Positions 8,699-17,181 of a stretch of 64,000 nucleotides of DNA are shown here, piece after piece. The position numbers were made by a program, and so were the translations under genes. Below the pieces are notes generated by a model. That model ran no database searches, was not told the origin of the DNA, and saw only the letters and a list, made by a program, of their open reading frames with translations. Every line of letters begins with the position of its first letter. The first letter of the stretch is position 1. The stretch comes from an uncultured Roseibium sp. (GTDB taxonomy: Bacteria; Pseudomonadota; Alphaproteobacteria; Rhizobiales; Stappiaceae): assembly GCF_947499295.1 (NCBI RefSeq), contig NZ_CANMNP010000022.1, positions 19,727 through 83,726 of the forward strand, given 5' to 3'.

Positions 8699-8941
8699 CT
8701 AAGCCAGATCAACAACAAAACAAGTGCAGCCTTCATCGGCACGCCCTGCATCGTGTGACATGGTGAATTTCAGTGAGAGATCGGAAGCAGCTTTCACGCC
8801 TGTCAGAAGCTGCTGCGGAAATAACAAAGCGCCGGCTGTCGCAAACGACAACCGACGCTTCGTAACGCCCCCCTTAAACCGGTCGCGTCCCCACAACGCT
8901 CCGTCAAGGACAATGGTCCACGTCTCCGGCGCAATTATCAC
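8699..8941 (-). CDS. small hypothetical protein upstream of rhomboid gene
   Basis: An 80-residue ORF starting with GTG, 26 bases upstream of the rhomboid start and on the same strand. Codon use looks like its neighbours (mostly G or C at third positions). I do not recognise the family. It has a central hydrophobic patch (FATAGALLFPQQLLTGV) and an acidic C-terminal part. There is no clear Shine-Dalgarno, and an ORF in the opposite strand overlaps it, so it may not be expressed. Confidence 0.4.
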   Translation of the reverse strand: MIIAPETWTIVLDGALWGRDRFKGGVTKRRLSFATAGALLFPQQLLTGVKAASDLSLKFTMSHDAGRADEGCTCFVVDLA

Positions 8942-9273
8942 GAAGTGGCGTTTTCAGCTCTTTTCTTCGCTTCGCTGCCTGAAATACCAATAACAGGCTC
9001 CTCCCACCCATCATCAGCGTGAACTGATCGTTAAGCTGCCAGCCCCCACCTCCAAAAACAAGCTTTACCGATCATTAACCTTAATTTCTGCCGTCAGCAG
9101 TACCAGCGACCGGAATGAGCCACCGCACAGACACCCAATCGCCTCTCAACTTGGCATGCGCCCTGCTTTGTATGGAGCAAACACCTACAGGGAAACAAAA
9201 AACGTCCCGTTTTGAAACAAGAACTGTCTTGAGACGAAACAAAGGGACCAAATCGGCATAGAGGCGATACCAG
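8942..9273. other. intergenic region without recognised gene
   Basis: About 330 bases between divergent genes. It holds TTAACCTTAA at 9075-9084, two TTAA units too close for the standard CtrA box. Nothing else is supported. Confidence 0.4.
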
Positions 9274-9918
9274 ATGAAACACGGCGTGACGCAAACTCTT
9301 TATTCGTACTGGGACAACCTGCGCGGCGCCCGCCCTGCCCCGAACCGCAGTGAAGTCGATCCCGGTGAAATTCGCGGCCTGTTGGGTGACACTTTTATTC
9401 TGGAAACAAACGGCCCCAGGGACGTACGTTATCGTCTGGCCGGAACCCGTTTGTGTTCGGCTCATTGCCGTGAACTGAAAGGCCGCAACTTCCTGCGAGG
9501 CTGGAACGACAAGGACCGGGAAGCGCTGGAAAGCCTGATTGCCGCAATCACTGAAGATGCTGCTGCCGCCGTTATTGGTATCAACGGACACACTGAACGC
9601 GACCAGATCCTCCAGATGGAGATGCTGCTGGTGCCATTGAACGTACCTGGTGAAGGACGCATCCGCATTCTTGGCAGCTGCACTCCCATGGAAAAACCAT
9701 ACTGGATCGGTCTGCACCCGGTCCTGAAACAATCCATTAGCAGCCTGCGCCTGGTCTGGCCCGACGAACGCCCCTATTTTGTCGACGCACCAGTCGCTCT
9801 CAATCCAATCGTTCCGCGCTTTACTGCCGAAGGCATGTCCATGCCAACACCGCCCCTGCCAAAGGGAGCTGAAAAGAAAGTCGGTCATCTGACAGTCTAT
9901 TCTGGCGGAAAGTCCTGA
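9274..9918 (+). CDS. PAS-domain protein (PAS_5 family)
   Basis: A 214-residue cytoplasmic protein with a PAS-like fold over about residues 10-150 (LYSYWDNLRGARPAPNRSEVD, then YRLAGTRLCSAHCRELKGRN). This is the signature of the alphaproteobacterial PAS_5 family, whose members carry no attached catalytic domain. A role in sensing or protein interaction is likely, but nothing specific is known. AGAGGCG precedes the ATG. It is followed by a hairpin and then, about 350 bases on, a double-PilZ gene, a pairing that suggests c-di-GMP or envelope signalling without proving it. Confidence 0.8.
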   Translation: MKHGVTQTLYSYWDNLRGARPAPNRSEVDPGEIRGLLGDTFILETNGPRDVRYRLAGTRLCSAHCRELKGRNFLRGWNDKDREALESLIAAITEDAAAAVIGINGHTERDQILQMEMLLVPLNVPGEGRIRILGSCTPMEKPYWIGLHPVLKQSISSLRLVWPDERPYFVDAPVALNPIVPRFTAEGMSMPTPPLPKGAEKKVGHLTVYSGGKS

Positions 9919-10267
9919 CCACTCTTGAAGCCGCCGGTTCATCAATTTGCCACCGGCGGCACTTGTCTTCGCATTGCTGCACGCTTCATTTGCGTCTCAG
10001 TTTCCCAAAGACTTGTTCGACTCACCGCATCAAAGACCTGTCCCGGCTTGCTGCAAATGACCCTAAAAGCTCGTTTTACGCGAAATTTCGCCCGAAACAG
10101 CCAAATGAAAACAATTTAGTCACTCCTAGCCCTAGATCTACGCGTCTTGTGAGGTACACTCTTACACATCGTTAACCCCAGCTGCCTAAAGTGATTCAAA
10201 CACGTCTTTTGAATCGCATCCCTGGCCGGGGAAACGTGATTTGCGCGCGGATTTGGATAGAGCAGGC
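9919..10267. other. intergenic region upstream of PilZ gene
   Basis: About 350 bases. Apart from the hairpin at 9930-9960 I see no gene or clear operator. Confidence 0.4.
9930..9960 (+). terminator. hairpin after PAS gene
   Basis: Perfect 9-bp stem: GCCGCCGGT (9930-9938) with ACCGGCGGC (9952-9960). There is no T-run after it, so it may be a transcript-end stabiliser or a factor-dependent stop rather than a classic terminator. Confidence 0.5.
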
Positions 10268-10903
10268 ATGACCGCCGGATTGGCAACAGCTACAGAAGGA
10301 AGCAGATCGCTTCAAGTCACTGATCGCCGGCGACATCAACGGGTTCAGGTAAACATACTTGGCCGGTTCATGCTCGAGGATCGACGTGAGTATCCATGTC
10401 AGGTCATTGATATGTCTCCGGGCGGTCTTGCCATGATTACGCCGGTGACCGGTCTGGTCGGTGAGCGTGTCGTTGCCTATCTGGATCATCTGAGTCGCGT
10501 TGAAGGTCGCATTTCCAGACTGATCGATGGTGGATTTGCGGTCGAGTTGCGCAACACTGTTCGAAAACGCGACAAGATTGCCAACGTCCTTACCTGGCTT
10601 GCAAACAGGGATGAGCTGAACCTTCCGGAGGATCGTCGTCACGATCGCTTCGTTCCAAAGAATCCGATGACAAAGATGATCCTGCCGGACGGCTCCGAGC
10701 ATGTCTGCCGCATCATTGACGTTTCTTTGTCGGGTGCTGCAATCGCAACCGACATACTCCCGGAAATGGGTGATGGCATCACCCTGGGCAAGATGTATGC
10801 GCGCGTGGTTCGCAAGATCGAAGGCGGCATCGCGGTTGAATTCGCAGCTGTTCAAAGCCGTGAACTTCTTGAACAGCACATTTCGGCACCCGAAGAGAGC
10901 TGA
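10268..10903 (+). CDS. tandem PilZ-domain protein
   Basis: A cytoplasmic protein of about 211 residues with two PilZ modules. The first has RRRHQR followed by DMSPGGLAM; the second has RRHDR followed by DVSLSGAAI. Both keep the RxxxR and [D/N]xSxxG elements that bind cyclic di-GMP, so two binding sites are predicted. No output domain is fused. The ATG at 10268 is preferred; a TTG at 10241 would add nine residues. It may link c-di-GMP to surface attachment, which fits the adhesin locus far downstream, but there is no direct tie. Confidence 0.85.
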   Translation: MTAGLATATEGSRSLQVTDRRRHQRVQVNILGRFMLEDRREYPCQVIDMSPGGLAMITPVTGLVGERVVAYLDHLSRVEGRISRLIDGGFAVELRNTVRKRDKIANVLTWLANRDELNLPEDRRHDRFVPKNPMTKMILPDGSEHVCRIIDVSLSGAAIATDILPEMGDGITLGKMYARVVRKIEGGIAVEFAAVQSRELLEQHISAPEES

Positions 10904-10933
10904 TCCTCCAAAATCTTGTTATATTTCATAAGG

Positions 10934-10961
10934 GCCGTCCTCTTTTGAGTGGCGGCTTTTT
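10934..10961 (+). terminator. probable terminator of PilZ gene
   Basis: GCCGTC pairs imperfectly with GGCGGC around a short loop and is followed by TTTTT (10957-10961). It sits about 30 bases after the PilZ stop codon. Confidence 0.5.
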
Positions 10962-11232
10962 GCTGTTCAACAACAGCCACTTCATTTCTTGCAGTTTTTT
11001 TGATTTTTTTTGCCGTTTTTGATCGAGTCATCTGCTCCGTTTTCGGCCCTCGAGACATCGTACTGCCGCGCACCCCCTGACAGAAAAAACTCTGATCCTG
11101 TCACCAAAAGAATCACATTTACAATGATTTACAGGACTTAGATTCAATTTTAGATAATTCTGAATCAAGTTTTATTTAAATAAAGCTCAAATAAAAATAA
11201 AAACAAAATCAAACAATCATCAAATACATTTA

Positions 11233-11268
11233 GCTTTTTACTTTGAAGATTTTCTCGAAGTAAAAAGC
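11233..11268 (+). promoter_or_regulatory. 11-bp perfect inverted repeat upstream of BTLCP gene
   Basis: GCTTTTTACTT (11233-11243) and AAGTAAAAAGC (11258-11268) are exact reverse complements separated by 14 bases, ending 40 bases before the ATG at 11309. It could be an operator or a leader hairpin. Confidence 0.55.
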
Positions 11269-11308
11269 ATTGAGCCATCGTTGCGTCAGCCTTGGGGAGG
11301 GCGTTACG

Positions 11309-11923
11309 ATGAATTTACTTCGGAATATCTTATTCACATCTACTCTTCTGATGAGCGCATTTGCAGCTGGAACCTCTGCACAGGCTGATCCCAGCCGGTT
11401 CATGGACATGAAGAAGTCTGTGAAAGCACCCATTGGACACAAGCAGTTTTGTCAGGACAATGGTTGGGCCTGTCCGCGTGAACGCTATGACCCTGTCGTC
11501 GTGCAGCTCAATGAAGAGCTTTGGCAGCAACTCATTGCCGTCAATGCCGAAGTCAACCGCAGGGTCAGACCGATGACGGACAATGATCTCTTCGGCAAGG
11601 AAGAACACTGGTCCTACCCGGTCAACGGCTACGGCGATTGCGAAGAATACGTTCTGGAAAAGCAGCGCGTGCTGATGGAGGCCGGTTGGCCCAAGAGCGC
11701 CCTGTTGATCACGGTCGCAAAGGACGTCCAGAACTCCGGTCATGCGGTGCTGACTGTCCGAACGGATCATGGAGACATGATTCTCGACAACCAGATCGAA
11801 GCCGTGTTGCCCTGGTACTCGACGCCTTATCGCTACATCAAACGCCAGTCCGCCAGCTCACCAGTGGCCTGGACAGGTATTTCGGACACGCGCGTGACCA
11901 CGGTCAGCAGCGTCTCCAGGTAA
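11309..11923 (+). CDS. periplasmic transglutaminase-like cysteine peptidase (BTLCP)
   Basis: A secreted protein of 204 residues in the bacterial transglutaminase-like cysteine peptidase family (peptidase C93), the family that includes LapG. A signal peptide of about 25 residues (MNLLRNILFTSTLLMSAFAA) is followed by the mature domain. The predicted triad is Cys111 (GYGDCEEY), His145 (SGHAVLTV) and Asp160 (ILDNQ). The ATG at 11309 has GGGGAGGG eight bases upstream. The C-terminal WYSTPYRYIKRQSA segment is typical of the short, adhesin-unlinked branch common in Hyphomicrobiales. Its substrate is unknown. A second, more LapG-like paralogue lies at 50393-51358. Confidence 0.87.
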   Translation: MNLLRNILFTSTLLMSAFAAGTSAQADPSRFMDMKKSVKAPIGHKQFCQDNGWACPRERYDPVVVQLNEELWQQLIAVNAEVNRRVRPMTDNDLFGKEEHWSYPVNGYGDCEEYVLEKQRVLMEAGWPKSALLITVAKDVQNSGHAVLTVRTDHGDMILDNQIEAVLPWYSTPYRYIKRQSASSPVAWTGISDTRVTTVSSVSR

Positions 11924-12131
11924 TACGATCAATCCTGCAACAGCAGGAGACTTACTAGGATTGGGATTGGCGCTGCAACTGACGTTGCGCCTACTTGGAC
12001 GATCCGGTCGCGTCCCCACCCTCCCCATCCCTACCACGACCGGATCCAGGGAACCGGCCCGCCCCCCGCAGGCCGGTTCCCGTTCATTTTGGGTTCGAGA
12101 TAGAGAGATTTCGAAAGCCAGGACTTGAAGA

Positions 12132-12659
12132 TCAGGTCTCGGACAAGCCCGCCTTGAACCGTTTCCAGTTTCGGACATAACCTTGAGCGGACTTGGTAAT
12201 GTCCACGGCTGCTTCCGGCGGCAATTCGCGGACAACCTTTCCTGGAATACCGACTACGAGCGAGTTGTCAGGGATCACCTTGCCCTCGCCAATGAGCGCA
12301 TTCGCACCAATGATGCAATTGGACCCGATAACAGCACCGTTCAGCACAGTGGCTCCCATGCCGATCAGGGAATTGTCCTTGACCGTGCAGCCGTGCAGGA
12401 TCGCATTGTGACCAATGGTACAGTCAGCTCCGACTGTCAGAGGGAACCCCATATCCGTATGGAAAACGCAACCGTCCTGCACATTTGATCTTGCACCAAC
12501 GCTGATCGGCTCATTGTCACCGCGCAAGATGGCGCCAAACCATACGCTCGCCTCTTCAGCAAGACGAATATCCCCAATGAGGCTTGCACTTGGTGCCACC
12601 CAATAGGCTTCGCTTTCAGGGAAACTGGGAAACCGGCCTTCCAGAGCGTAAACGGTCAT
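12132..12659 (-). CDS. gamma-carbonic anhydrase family protein
   Basis: A 175-residue left-handed beta-helix (hexapeptide repeat) protein of the YrdA/PaaY/gamma-carbonic anhydrase group, probably a trimer in the cytoplasm. The three metal-binding histidines are visible in VFHTD, IGHNAIL and LHGC. Family members hydrate CO2, act on thioesters, or have no known activity. The ATG at 12659 fits family N termini (MTVYALEG) and lies directly downstream of a small membrane-protein gene on the same strand, with only five bases between them, indicating an operon. Confidence 0.88.
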   Translation of the reverse strand: MTVYALEGRFPSFPESEAYWVAPSASLIGDIRLAEEASVWFGAILRGDNEPISVGARSNVQDGCVFHTDMGFPLTVGADCTIGHNAILHGCTVKDNSLIGMGATVLNGAVIGSNCIIGANALIGEGKVIPDNSLVVGIPGKVVRELPPEAAVDITKSAQGYVRNWKRFKAGLSET

Positions 12660-12664
12660 CAGTC

Positions 12665-12994
12665 TTAAAATCCCGCCACAATGAGCGCGACATTCATCAC
12701 CATCACACCCGAGCAGACACTCCACATGCCCGCAATGGTTGATGAAGCGACAAGCCAGCCAAGTGGCCGTTTCTCAATTCTGCGTCCGCGAATGGCGTTT
12801 CTCATGATGATGAAAGGCCCGGCAAATACACACAGAACGATTCCCGTCAGAAAGCTCAAAAGCCCTTCTCCACCAAAGTTGAACTTCGGGGGTTCTTTGG
12901 TGACAAGCTGGTAAAGACTGCCAAGGACTCCCGCCGCCACGAAGCCGGCACTCGCGATGTATCCAACGAGAAGTAGGTCCAACAACACGCCCAT
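12665..12994 (-). CDS. small multi-pass membrane protein (DUF6949-like)
   Basis: A 109-residue protein with three to four hydrophobic helices (GVLLDLLLVGYIASAGF; LLSFLTGIVLCVFAGPF; LVASSTIAGMWSVC; VMNVALIVAGF). I match it from memory to an uncharacterised Hyphomicrobiales family (DUF6949), with moderate certainty. AAGGGG precedes the ATG at 12994 by three bases. The ORF upstream of that ATG is likely non-coding. It is cotranscribed with the gamma-carbonic anhydrase gene. A CtrA-type box overlaps its start region. No function is known. Confidence 0.7.
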   Translation of the reverse strand: MGVLLDLLLVGYIASAGFVAAGVLGSLYQLVTKEPPKFNFGGEGLLSFLTGIVLCVFAGPFIIMRNAIRGRRIEKRPLGWLVASSTIAGMWSVCSGVMVMNVALIVAGF

Positions 12995-13008
12995 TAACCC
13001 CTTGTTAA
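12994..13008. promoter_or_regulatory. CtrA-type box TTAA-N7-TTAA
   Basis: TTAA at 12994-12997 and 13005-13008 with exactly seven bases between, matching the full CtrA consensus. It overlaps the start codon and ribosome site of the small membrane-protein gene, so binding there would be expected to block rather than activate it, unless the true promoter or start differs. Confidence 0.35.
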
Positions 13009-13201
13009 CCTTCCAGGCAGGAAAGTGATTAAGAAATACTAAACGGTCAAGTGCAAACACCGTGCCGGAAAGCTGAATGGGCGAAAACCCCGAAAATCGG
13101 CCGGCCTTGCCGGTCCCCAATCCTTCCTATTGCGGGACAATTGTTCCGCTTCGGGACAGTGTGTGCCATATCAGTGCAATGCGCTTGGCGGAGTTGGGCC
13201 G

Positions 13202-13891
13202 TTGATCCCAGTCACACTGCCGGAGCCTATTGGAAACCGTTCTCGCATTTTCACCTATCTGTCTGTCGCCATTTGTCTATTGGCTGCGGCCCTTATTTTT
13301 GAGCGTGTTCGCTTTTGGACAGATCATTTGCAAATGGCGGGAAACATTCCCGCTGAGCCGCTCCAGATAGCCATTGGACCGACTGGGTTTGCCGTACCTC
13401 CTGAATACGTGATCAGTCAGCGCAGAAATCTGCTCGAGCAGTCTTCGACATCCAACTATGTCCAACTTGCGATGACATGGCCCGGTCTTGGGCCACAATC
13501 GAACAGAAGCAGTCTTTTGGGCGAAGAGGTGATCCGGATCGAACTGGAACACAATCCAGGTCGTGAGAGTCTGAGAGCGCGCCTGGATCCGTTTTACAGA
13601 CGACTTGCGCGCGGGGGCGAAATATCCGGTCCAGGCGGCCTCAAGCTTCTGAACCTCGCCCGCCTTGGTGGCAAGCGATCCGACATGATCGTGTACGACC
13701 CATCAAAACAAAACGGGTTTATTGCCAGATGTCGGCAACAGAGCTCTACCTCAAAGGCCACTTGTCATCGCGCGGTCCAATTCTCCTCCGGGCTCGACCT
13801 GCGCTACAGTTTTGACAGGTCTCTCTTGCCGGACTGGCGACGCCTTGACAGGGCGGTGCTCTTGAAAATCGACAGTTTCAAGACCCGCTAA
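13202..13891 (+). CDS. hypothetical single-pass membrane protein
   Basis: About 229 residues with one N-terminal transmembrane helix (FTYLSVAICLLAAALIF) and a likely periplasmic domain. I do not recognise the family. Motifs seen are GPTGFAVPPEYVIS and a C-terminal CRQQSSTSKATCHRAV with two cysteines that could form a disulfide, followed by LRYSFDRSLLPDW. The start chosen is TTG at 13202 because GGCGGAG lies eight bases upstream; an earlier TTG at 13130 has no such site. It ends just before a strong bidirectional terminator. Confidence 0.65.
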   Translation: MIPVTLPEPIGNRSRIFTYLSVAICLLAAALIFERVRFWTDHLQMAGNIPAEPLQIAIGPTGFAVPPEYVISQRRNLLEQSSTSNYVQLAMTWPGLGPQSNRSSLLGEEVIRIELEHNPGRESLRARLDPFYRRLARGGEISGPGGLKLLNLARLGGKRSDMIVYDPSKQNGFIARCRQQSSTSKATCHRAVQFSSGLDLRYSFDRSLLPDWRRLDRAVLLKIDSFKTR

Positions 13892-13917
13892 CCGATACCA
13901 ACCGGCAAAATGAAACA

Positions 13918-13953
13918 AAAAAGGCGGCAATCCCTTGGGATGCCGCCTTTTTG
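13918..13953. terminator. strong bidirectional terminator
   Basis: AAAGGCGGCA and its complement TGCCGCCTTT, with inner ATCCC/GGGAT pairing and A- and T-runs on the two sides. It lies between the convergent genes ending at 13891 and 13980. Confidence 0.85.
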
Positions 13954-13979
13954 AAAGCTTGTGTGCAGATCAAGTGAAT

Positions 13980-14195
13980 TCAAACGTCTTCCAGGTCGAT
14001 CTCCAGGATCGCCATCTGGAAGTTCCAGCTGAGATCTTCATCCTCATCATCCCGGAAAATCACGCCGATGAACTCCTCGCCGATATAGACTTCAGCGCTG
14101 TCGTCCTTGCGCGGACGCGCACGAACCTGAAGGCTTGCGAGTTCAAATTTTGATTGCAGATAAGCTTCAATCTTGCGGATTTCGTCGGGCTTCAC
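13980..14195 (-). CDS. DUF3126 family protein
   Basis: A 71-residue acidic cytoplasmic protein beginning KPDEIRKIEAYLQ, characteristic of the alphaproteobacterial DUF3126 family. Its start is the GTG at 14195 with AGGAGAG upstream; the ORF to the left of that codon is not family sequence. It follows cysE on the same strand after 133 bases and may be part of the same unit. Function unknown. Confidence 0.85.
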   Translation of the reverse strand: MKPDEIRKIEAYLQSKFELASLQVRARPRKDDSAEVYIGEEFIGVIFRDDEDEDLSWNFQMAILEIDLEDV

Positions 14196-14328
14196 AGGGC
14201 TCTCCTGTTGGTACTTTGGAAAAATATCTGGCGCGGACCCTACAGGACAGGGCGGAAATACAAAAGGAATTCCGCCCGCTATCCCCGTCTTCCTGATGGC
14301 CAAATCTCAAATGACGAGCAACCCTTTC

Positions 14329-15153
14329 TCAAGAGCCCTCGCTCAGCAACTGGTTCATGCTGCGGGCAGGCTCAGGACACCCGGCTTTGCCGACAATCTT
14401 GGCCGGCACGCCCGCGACAGTGGTATTCGGCGGCACGTCTGACAGGACGACGGATCCCGATGCGATGCGCGAGCAGTGACCTATCTCCAGGTTGCCGAGA
14501 ACCTTGGCCCCTGCCCCCAACAAAACACCGTGGCGGATTTTTGGATGACGATCGCCGCCTTCCTTTCCTGTGCCACCGAGCGTAACGCCCTGCAAAATGG
14601 AAACATCATCTTCGATCATCGCCGTGCCGCCGACAACGATGCCAGTGCCATGGTCGATGAAAATACCTCGCCCGACCGGAACTGCCGGATGAATGTCGAT
14701 CTGAAAGACTTCAGAAGCACGGCTTTGCAGATAAAGGGCAAAATCCCGACGCCCCTTGCGCCACAACCAGTTGGCAAGTCTGTGTGTCTGGAGCCCGTGG
14801 AAGCCTTTGAAGTAGAGCACAGGCTCCAGATACCGGAAGCAAGCCGGATCGCGATCGAACACCGCGACGATATCCACCCGGAAGATCTTGGCGAGCTCCG
14901 GTTCGTCCGCAAGCGCCTCCAGATAGGTCTGCCGGATAAGAGAAGCAGAAACGATATCACGGCCAAGCCTGTCACCGAGCCGGTGAAGAACAGCCTCTTC
15001 CAAGCTGTCGTGATTTAGAACGGTCTCGTACACAAAGGACGACAGCGCGGGCTCTGCCGTGACCATCGCCTGAGCTTCGTCTCGCAATTGCTGCCAGACC
15101 GGATCGTGGGTCGGAACTTGTTTCAAGCCGGACTTGCTGATCGGTGCCGACAT
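14329..15153 (-). CDS. cysE: serine O-acetyltransferase
   Basis: Transfers acetyl from acetyl-CoA to L-serine, giving O-acetylserine for cysteine synthesis in the cytoplasm. The 274-residue protein has the SATase N-terminal helical domain (about 10-140) and then the hexapeptide left-handed beta-helix with DIHPAVPVGRGIFIDHGTG, ILQGVTLGGTGK, DRHPKI and PAKIVG. The ATG at 15153 has AAAGGAGA upstream; the TTG six codons earlier sits inside that ribosome site and is rejected. The C terminus ends in a short tail, so binding of cysteine synthase through a terminal Ile is not predicted. Confidence 0.95.
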   Translation of the reverse strand: MSAPISKSGLKQVPTHDPVWQQLRDEAQAMVTAEPALSSFVYETVLNHDSLEEAVLHRLGDRLGRDIVSASLIRQTYLEALADEPELAKIFRVDIVAVFDRDPACFRYLEPVLYFKGFHGLQTHRLANWLWRKGRRDFALYLQSRASEVFQIDIHPAVPVGRGIFIDHGTGIVVGGTAMIEDDVSILQGVTLGGTGKEGGDRHPKIRHGVLLGAGAKVLGNLEIGHCSRIASGSVVLSDVPPNTTVAGVPAKIVGKAGCPEPARSMNQLLSEGS

Positions 15154-15332
15154 GGCCTGTCTCCTTTTCAAGCCGTCACAATGGTGCCTTGCGGCTGAAA
15201 TCCTAAAATAGGACTGACGGCTGATATTCCCAAATGAAACTTCCTGATATCAGATATGAAACCCTTTTATGAACCTGGAATTAATTCAATTTCCGGTCAC
15301 CAGCACGATCTGACGCGTCTATTGGAGCGCCA

Positions 15333-16145
15333 ATGCCAGACCTTTCCTCGAATTCTGCGCGATCCGACAATCCGCTTTTGGTTGTGCGCGGACAAGTTGC
15401 CGAACTTCTCATAAACGCACCGGACCGAAAGAATGCACTACCGCTTGCGGCCTGGAGCAGGATCCCCGAACTCTTGGCAGAACTTGCCGAAACTCCCGAC
15501 ATTCGGGTGTGTGTAGTCAAAGGTGCAGGTGGAAGAAGCTTCTGTGCCGGTGCTGATATATCGGAGTTCGAAGCCATCAGATCGACGCCTGAGGCTGCCA
15601 AACACTACGACGACATCAATGTGGCGGCATTTAAGGCATTGAAGGCACTGGACGTTCCCGTTGTAGCAGCCATCGAAGGGCCATGCCTGGGCGGCGGCCT
15701 GGGCGTTGCCCTTGCCTGTGATCTTCGCCTGGCCACACGCTCTGCTTTTTTTGGCATTCCTGCAGCCAAGCTAGGCTTGGCCTATCCGCCAGAAGCTCTG
15801 GGAGACCTTATGGAAGCCATTTCTTCTTCCAACGCCAAGCATCTGCTATTCACCGGAGAAAGCATTTCCGCTGAACGAGCTCTCCAGATTGGCCTTATCA
15901 ATGAAATGGTTGAGGACGGGGTTCTTGATGAACGCATGACAAGGCTGACAGACAGTTTATGTGCCAATGCCCCCTTATCGCTAAAGGCCGCCAAAGGCGC
16001 GATCAATTTGCTCAATCGCCCAGATGGCACACGAGACCTTAAGCCTGCACTCCAAGACGCCCAAATGTGCATCGACAGTGCCGATTACAAGGAAGGGTAT
16101 CGCGCGTTTCTGGAAAAGCGCAGGCCGGTGTTCAAGGGGATCTAG
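15333..16145 (+). CDS. enoyl-CoA hydratase/isomerase (crotonase) family protein
   Basis: A 270-residue crotonase-fold protein, acting on CoA thioesters in the cytoplasm. The oxyanion-hole segments RSFCAGADISEF and EGPCLGGGLGVALACDLRLA are intact. The first catalytic glutamate of true hydratases (PEIxLG) is Ala144 here (GIPAAKLGL), while the second region reads AYPPEALG. The exact reaction is therefore uncertain; a hydratase acting by the usual two-glutamate mechanism is doubtful. TTGGAG lies before the ATG. It stands alone, divergent from cysE. Confidence 0.85.
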   Translation: MPDLSSNSARSDNPLLVVRGQVAELLINAPDRKNALPLAAWSRIPELLAELAETPDIRVCVVKGAGGRSFCAGADISEFEAIRSTPEAAKHYDDINVAAFKALKALDVPVVAAIEGPCLGGGLGVALACDLRLATRSAFFGIPAAKLGLAYPPEALGDLMEAISSSNAKHLLFTGESISAERALQIGLINEMVEDGVLDERMTRLTDSLCANAPLSLKAAKGAINLLNRPDGTRDLKPALQDAQMCIDSADYKEGYRAFLEKRRPVFKGI

Positions 16146-16239
16146 GTGGCCGGTAAAACATGCCAACTCTCTTTGAATTAGCCTGAATCATTTCAGAAGG
16201 AACTGCCGCCAACACAATGATTTAAATGACTTCTTGAAA

Positions 16240-17124
16240 TCAAACAGGCTCGGCCTTGACCTTGAGGGTCAGCAAGAAATTCTCAACTGCGGACGCAAAG
16301 ACATCGTTCTTGTCTCCGGCAACCATATGTCCTGCATCGCGGACATCAGAGAATTGGGCGTGCGGCACAAGGGCTTGAAACTCGCGAACGTGTTCCATCG
16401 AAACGAGTTCTGAATTTTGTCCCCTGATCAACAGCACAGGCAGTGCAAGCTTGCTCGCCGCAGTCACAAAACCTTCTTGGGTCACTGCCGCTTCCTTTGG
16501 CGTCTGCCCCTGTTTCGACTTCAGGAAGGCCGGGTCCCAGTGCCAACGGTAGCGGCCGTCATCATGAAGCCGAAGATTCTTTGAAAGCCCTGACAAATCC
16601 TTGGGTCTTGCCCGGTTAGGAAGATACTTGGCAATCGCATCCGCAGCTTCTTCGACGCTGGCAAATCCCTCCTCGACACGGTCTCCCATGAATCCGATGA
16701 TCTTGCTGACACCGCCCAAATCAATTCGGGGTGTAATGTCGACCAGAACCAGCGCCGTCAGCCCCCCTGGATTTTCCTGCCCCTCAGAAAGCATACCCGC
16801 AAACCCGCCAAGAGATGCTCCAACCACAACGGGCTTGGCGTGGTATATTTCTTGGATTTGCCGGGTAACCGCAGCCAGGTCCTTGGCAAAGTCGGTGAAC
16901 GCATAATTGCCACTTTCAACCCAGCTGCTTTCTCCGTGGCCACGCTGATCGAGTGAATAGACAGGATGCCCGAGACCGGCAATACGTTCGGATGCTGCGT
17001 CCCAGGAATGACGGGTCTGCCCGCCACCATGCAACATGACAACAGGCAATTGCCCCTCGCCATATAGATCGGCAACCAGCTTGTTGGTTTCCGCGCCTTG
17101 GAACTCCACCCGTGTCGAACTCAT
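16240..17124 (-). CDS. alpha/beta hydrolase
   Basis: A 294-residue alpha/beta-hydrolase-fold enzyme, probably cytoplasmic. It shows the HGGGQTRHSWD oxyanion region, DQRGHGESSW, the nucleophile elbow VGASLGGFAG (Ser near 104) and a C-terminal catalytic His in GHMVAGD. The acid is likely in the LIRGQNSELV region. The substrate cannot be inferred; peroxidase/lipase-like and epoxide-type hydrolases share these motifs. The next gene upstream on the same strand is another alpha/beta hydrolase, 57 bases away, so the two probably form an operon. Confidence 0.85.
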   Translation of the reverse strand: MSSTRVEFQGAETNKLVADLYGEGQLPVVMLHGGGQTRHSWDAASERIAGLGHPVYSLDQRGHGESSWVESGNYAFTDFAKDLAAVTRQIQEIYHAKPVVVGASLGGFAGMLSEGQENPGGLTALVLVDITPRIDLGGVSKIIGFMGDRVEEGFASVEEAADAIAKYLPNRARPKDLSGLSKNLRLHDDGRYRWHWDPAFLKSKQGQTPKEAAVTQEGFVTAASKLALPVLLIRGQNSELVSMEHVREFQALVPHAQFSDVRDAGHMVAGDKNDVFASAVENFLLTLKVKAEPV

Positions 17125-17181
17125 TTGATCTCTCTGATTGCCCGTGTCCGGGACGACCTTCCTTCTGCTGTCTCCAGCCGG

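Larger units (their letters stand above)
10904..11308. other. AT-rich leader region before BTLCP gene
   Basis: About 400 bases without a gene. From 11100 on it is very AT-rich. It contains a GATTCA/TGAATC inverted pair (11141-11146 and 11161-11166) and a perfect 11-bp dyad at 11233-11268. The AT-rich stretch probably includes the promoter. Confidence 0.5.

Noticed and set aside
8724..8993. Plus-strand ORF containing an ANDN stretch seen in some alphaproteobacterial proteins
   Set aside because: The motif is in the middle rather than at the N terminus, and the minus-strand ORF has better codon use and a sensible position before the rhomboid gene.
10852..11073. 73-residue basic ORF on the minus strand
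   Set aside because: It overlaps the end of the PilZ gene and its terminator, and its Lys/Thr-rich sequence comes from AT-rich DNA; no ribosome site or family pattern.
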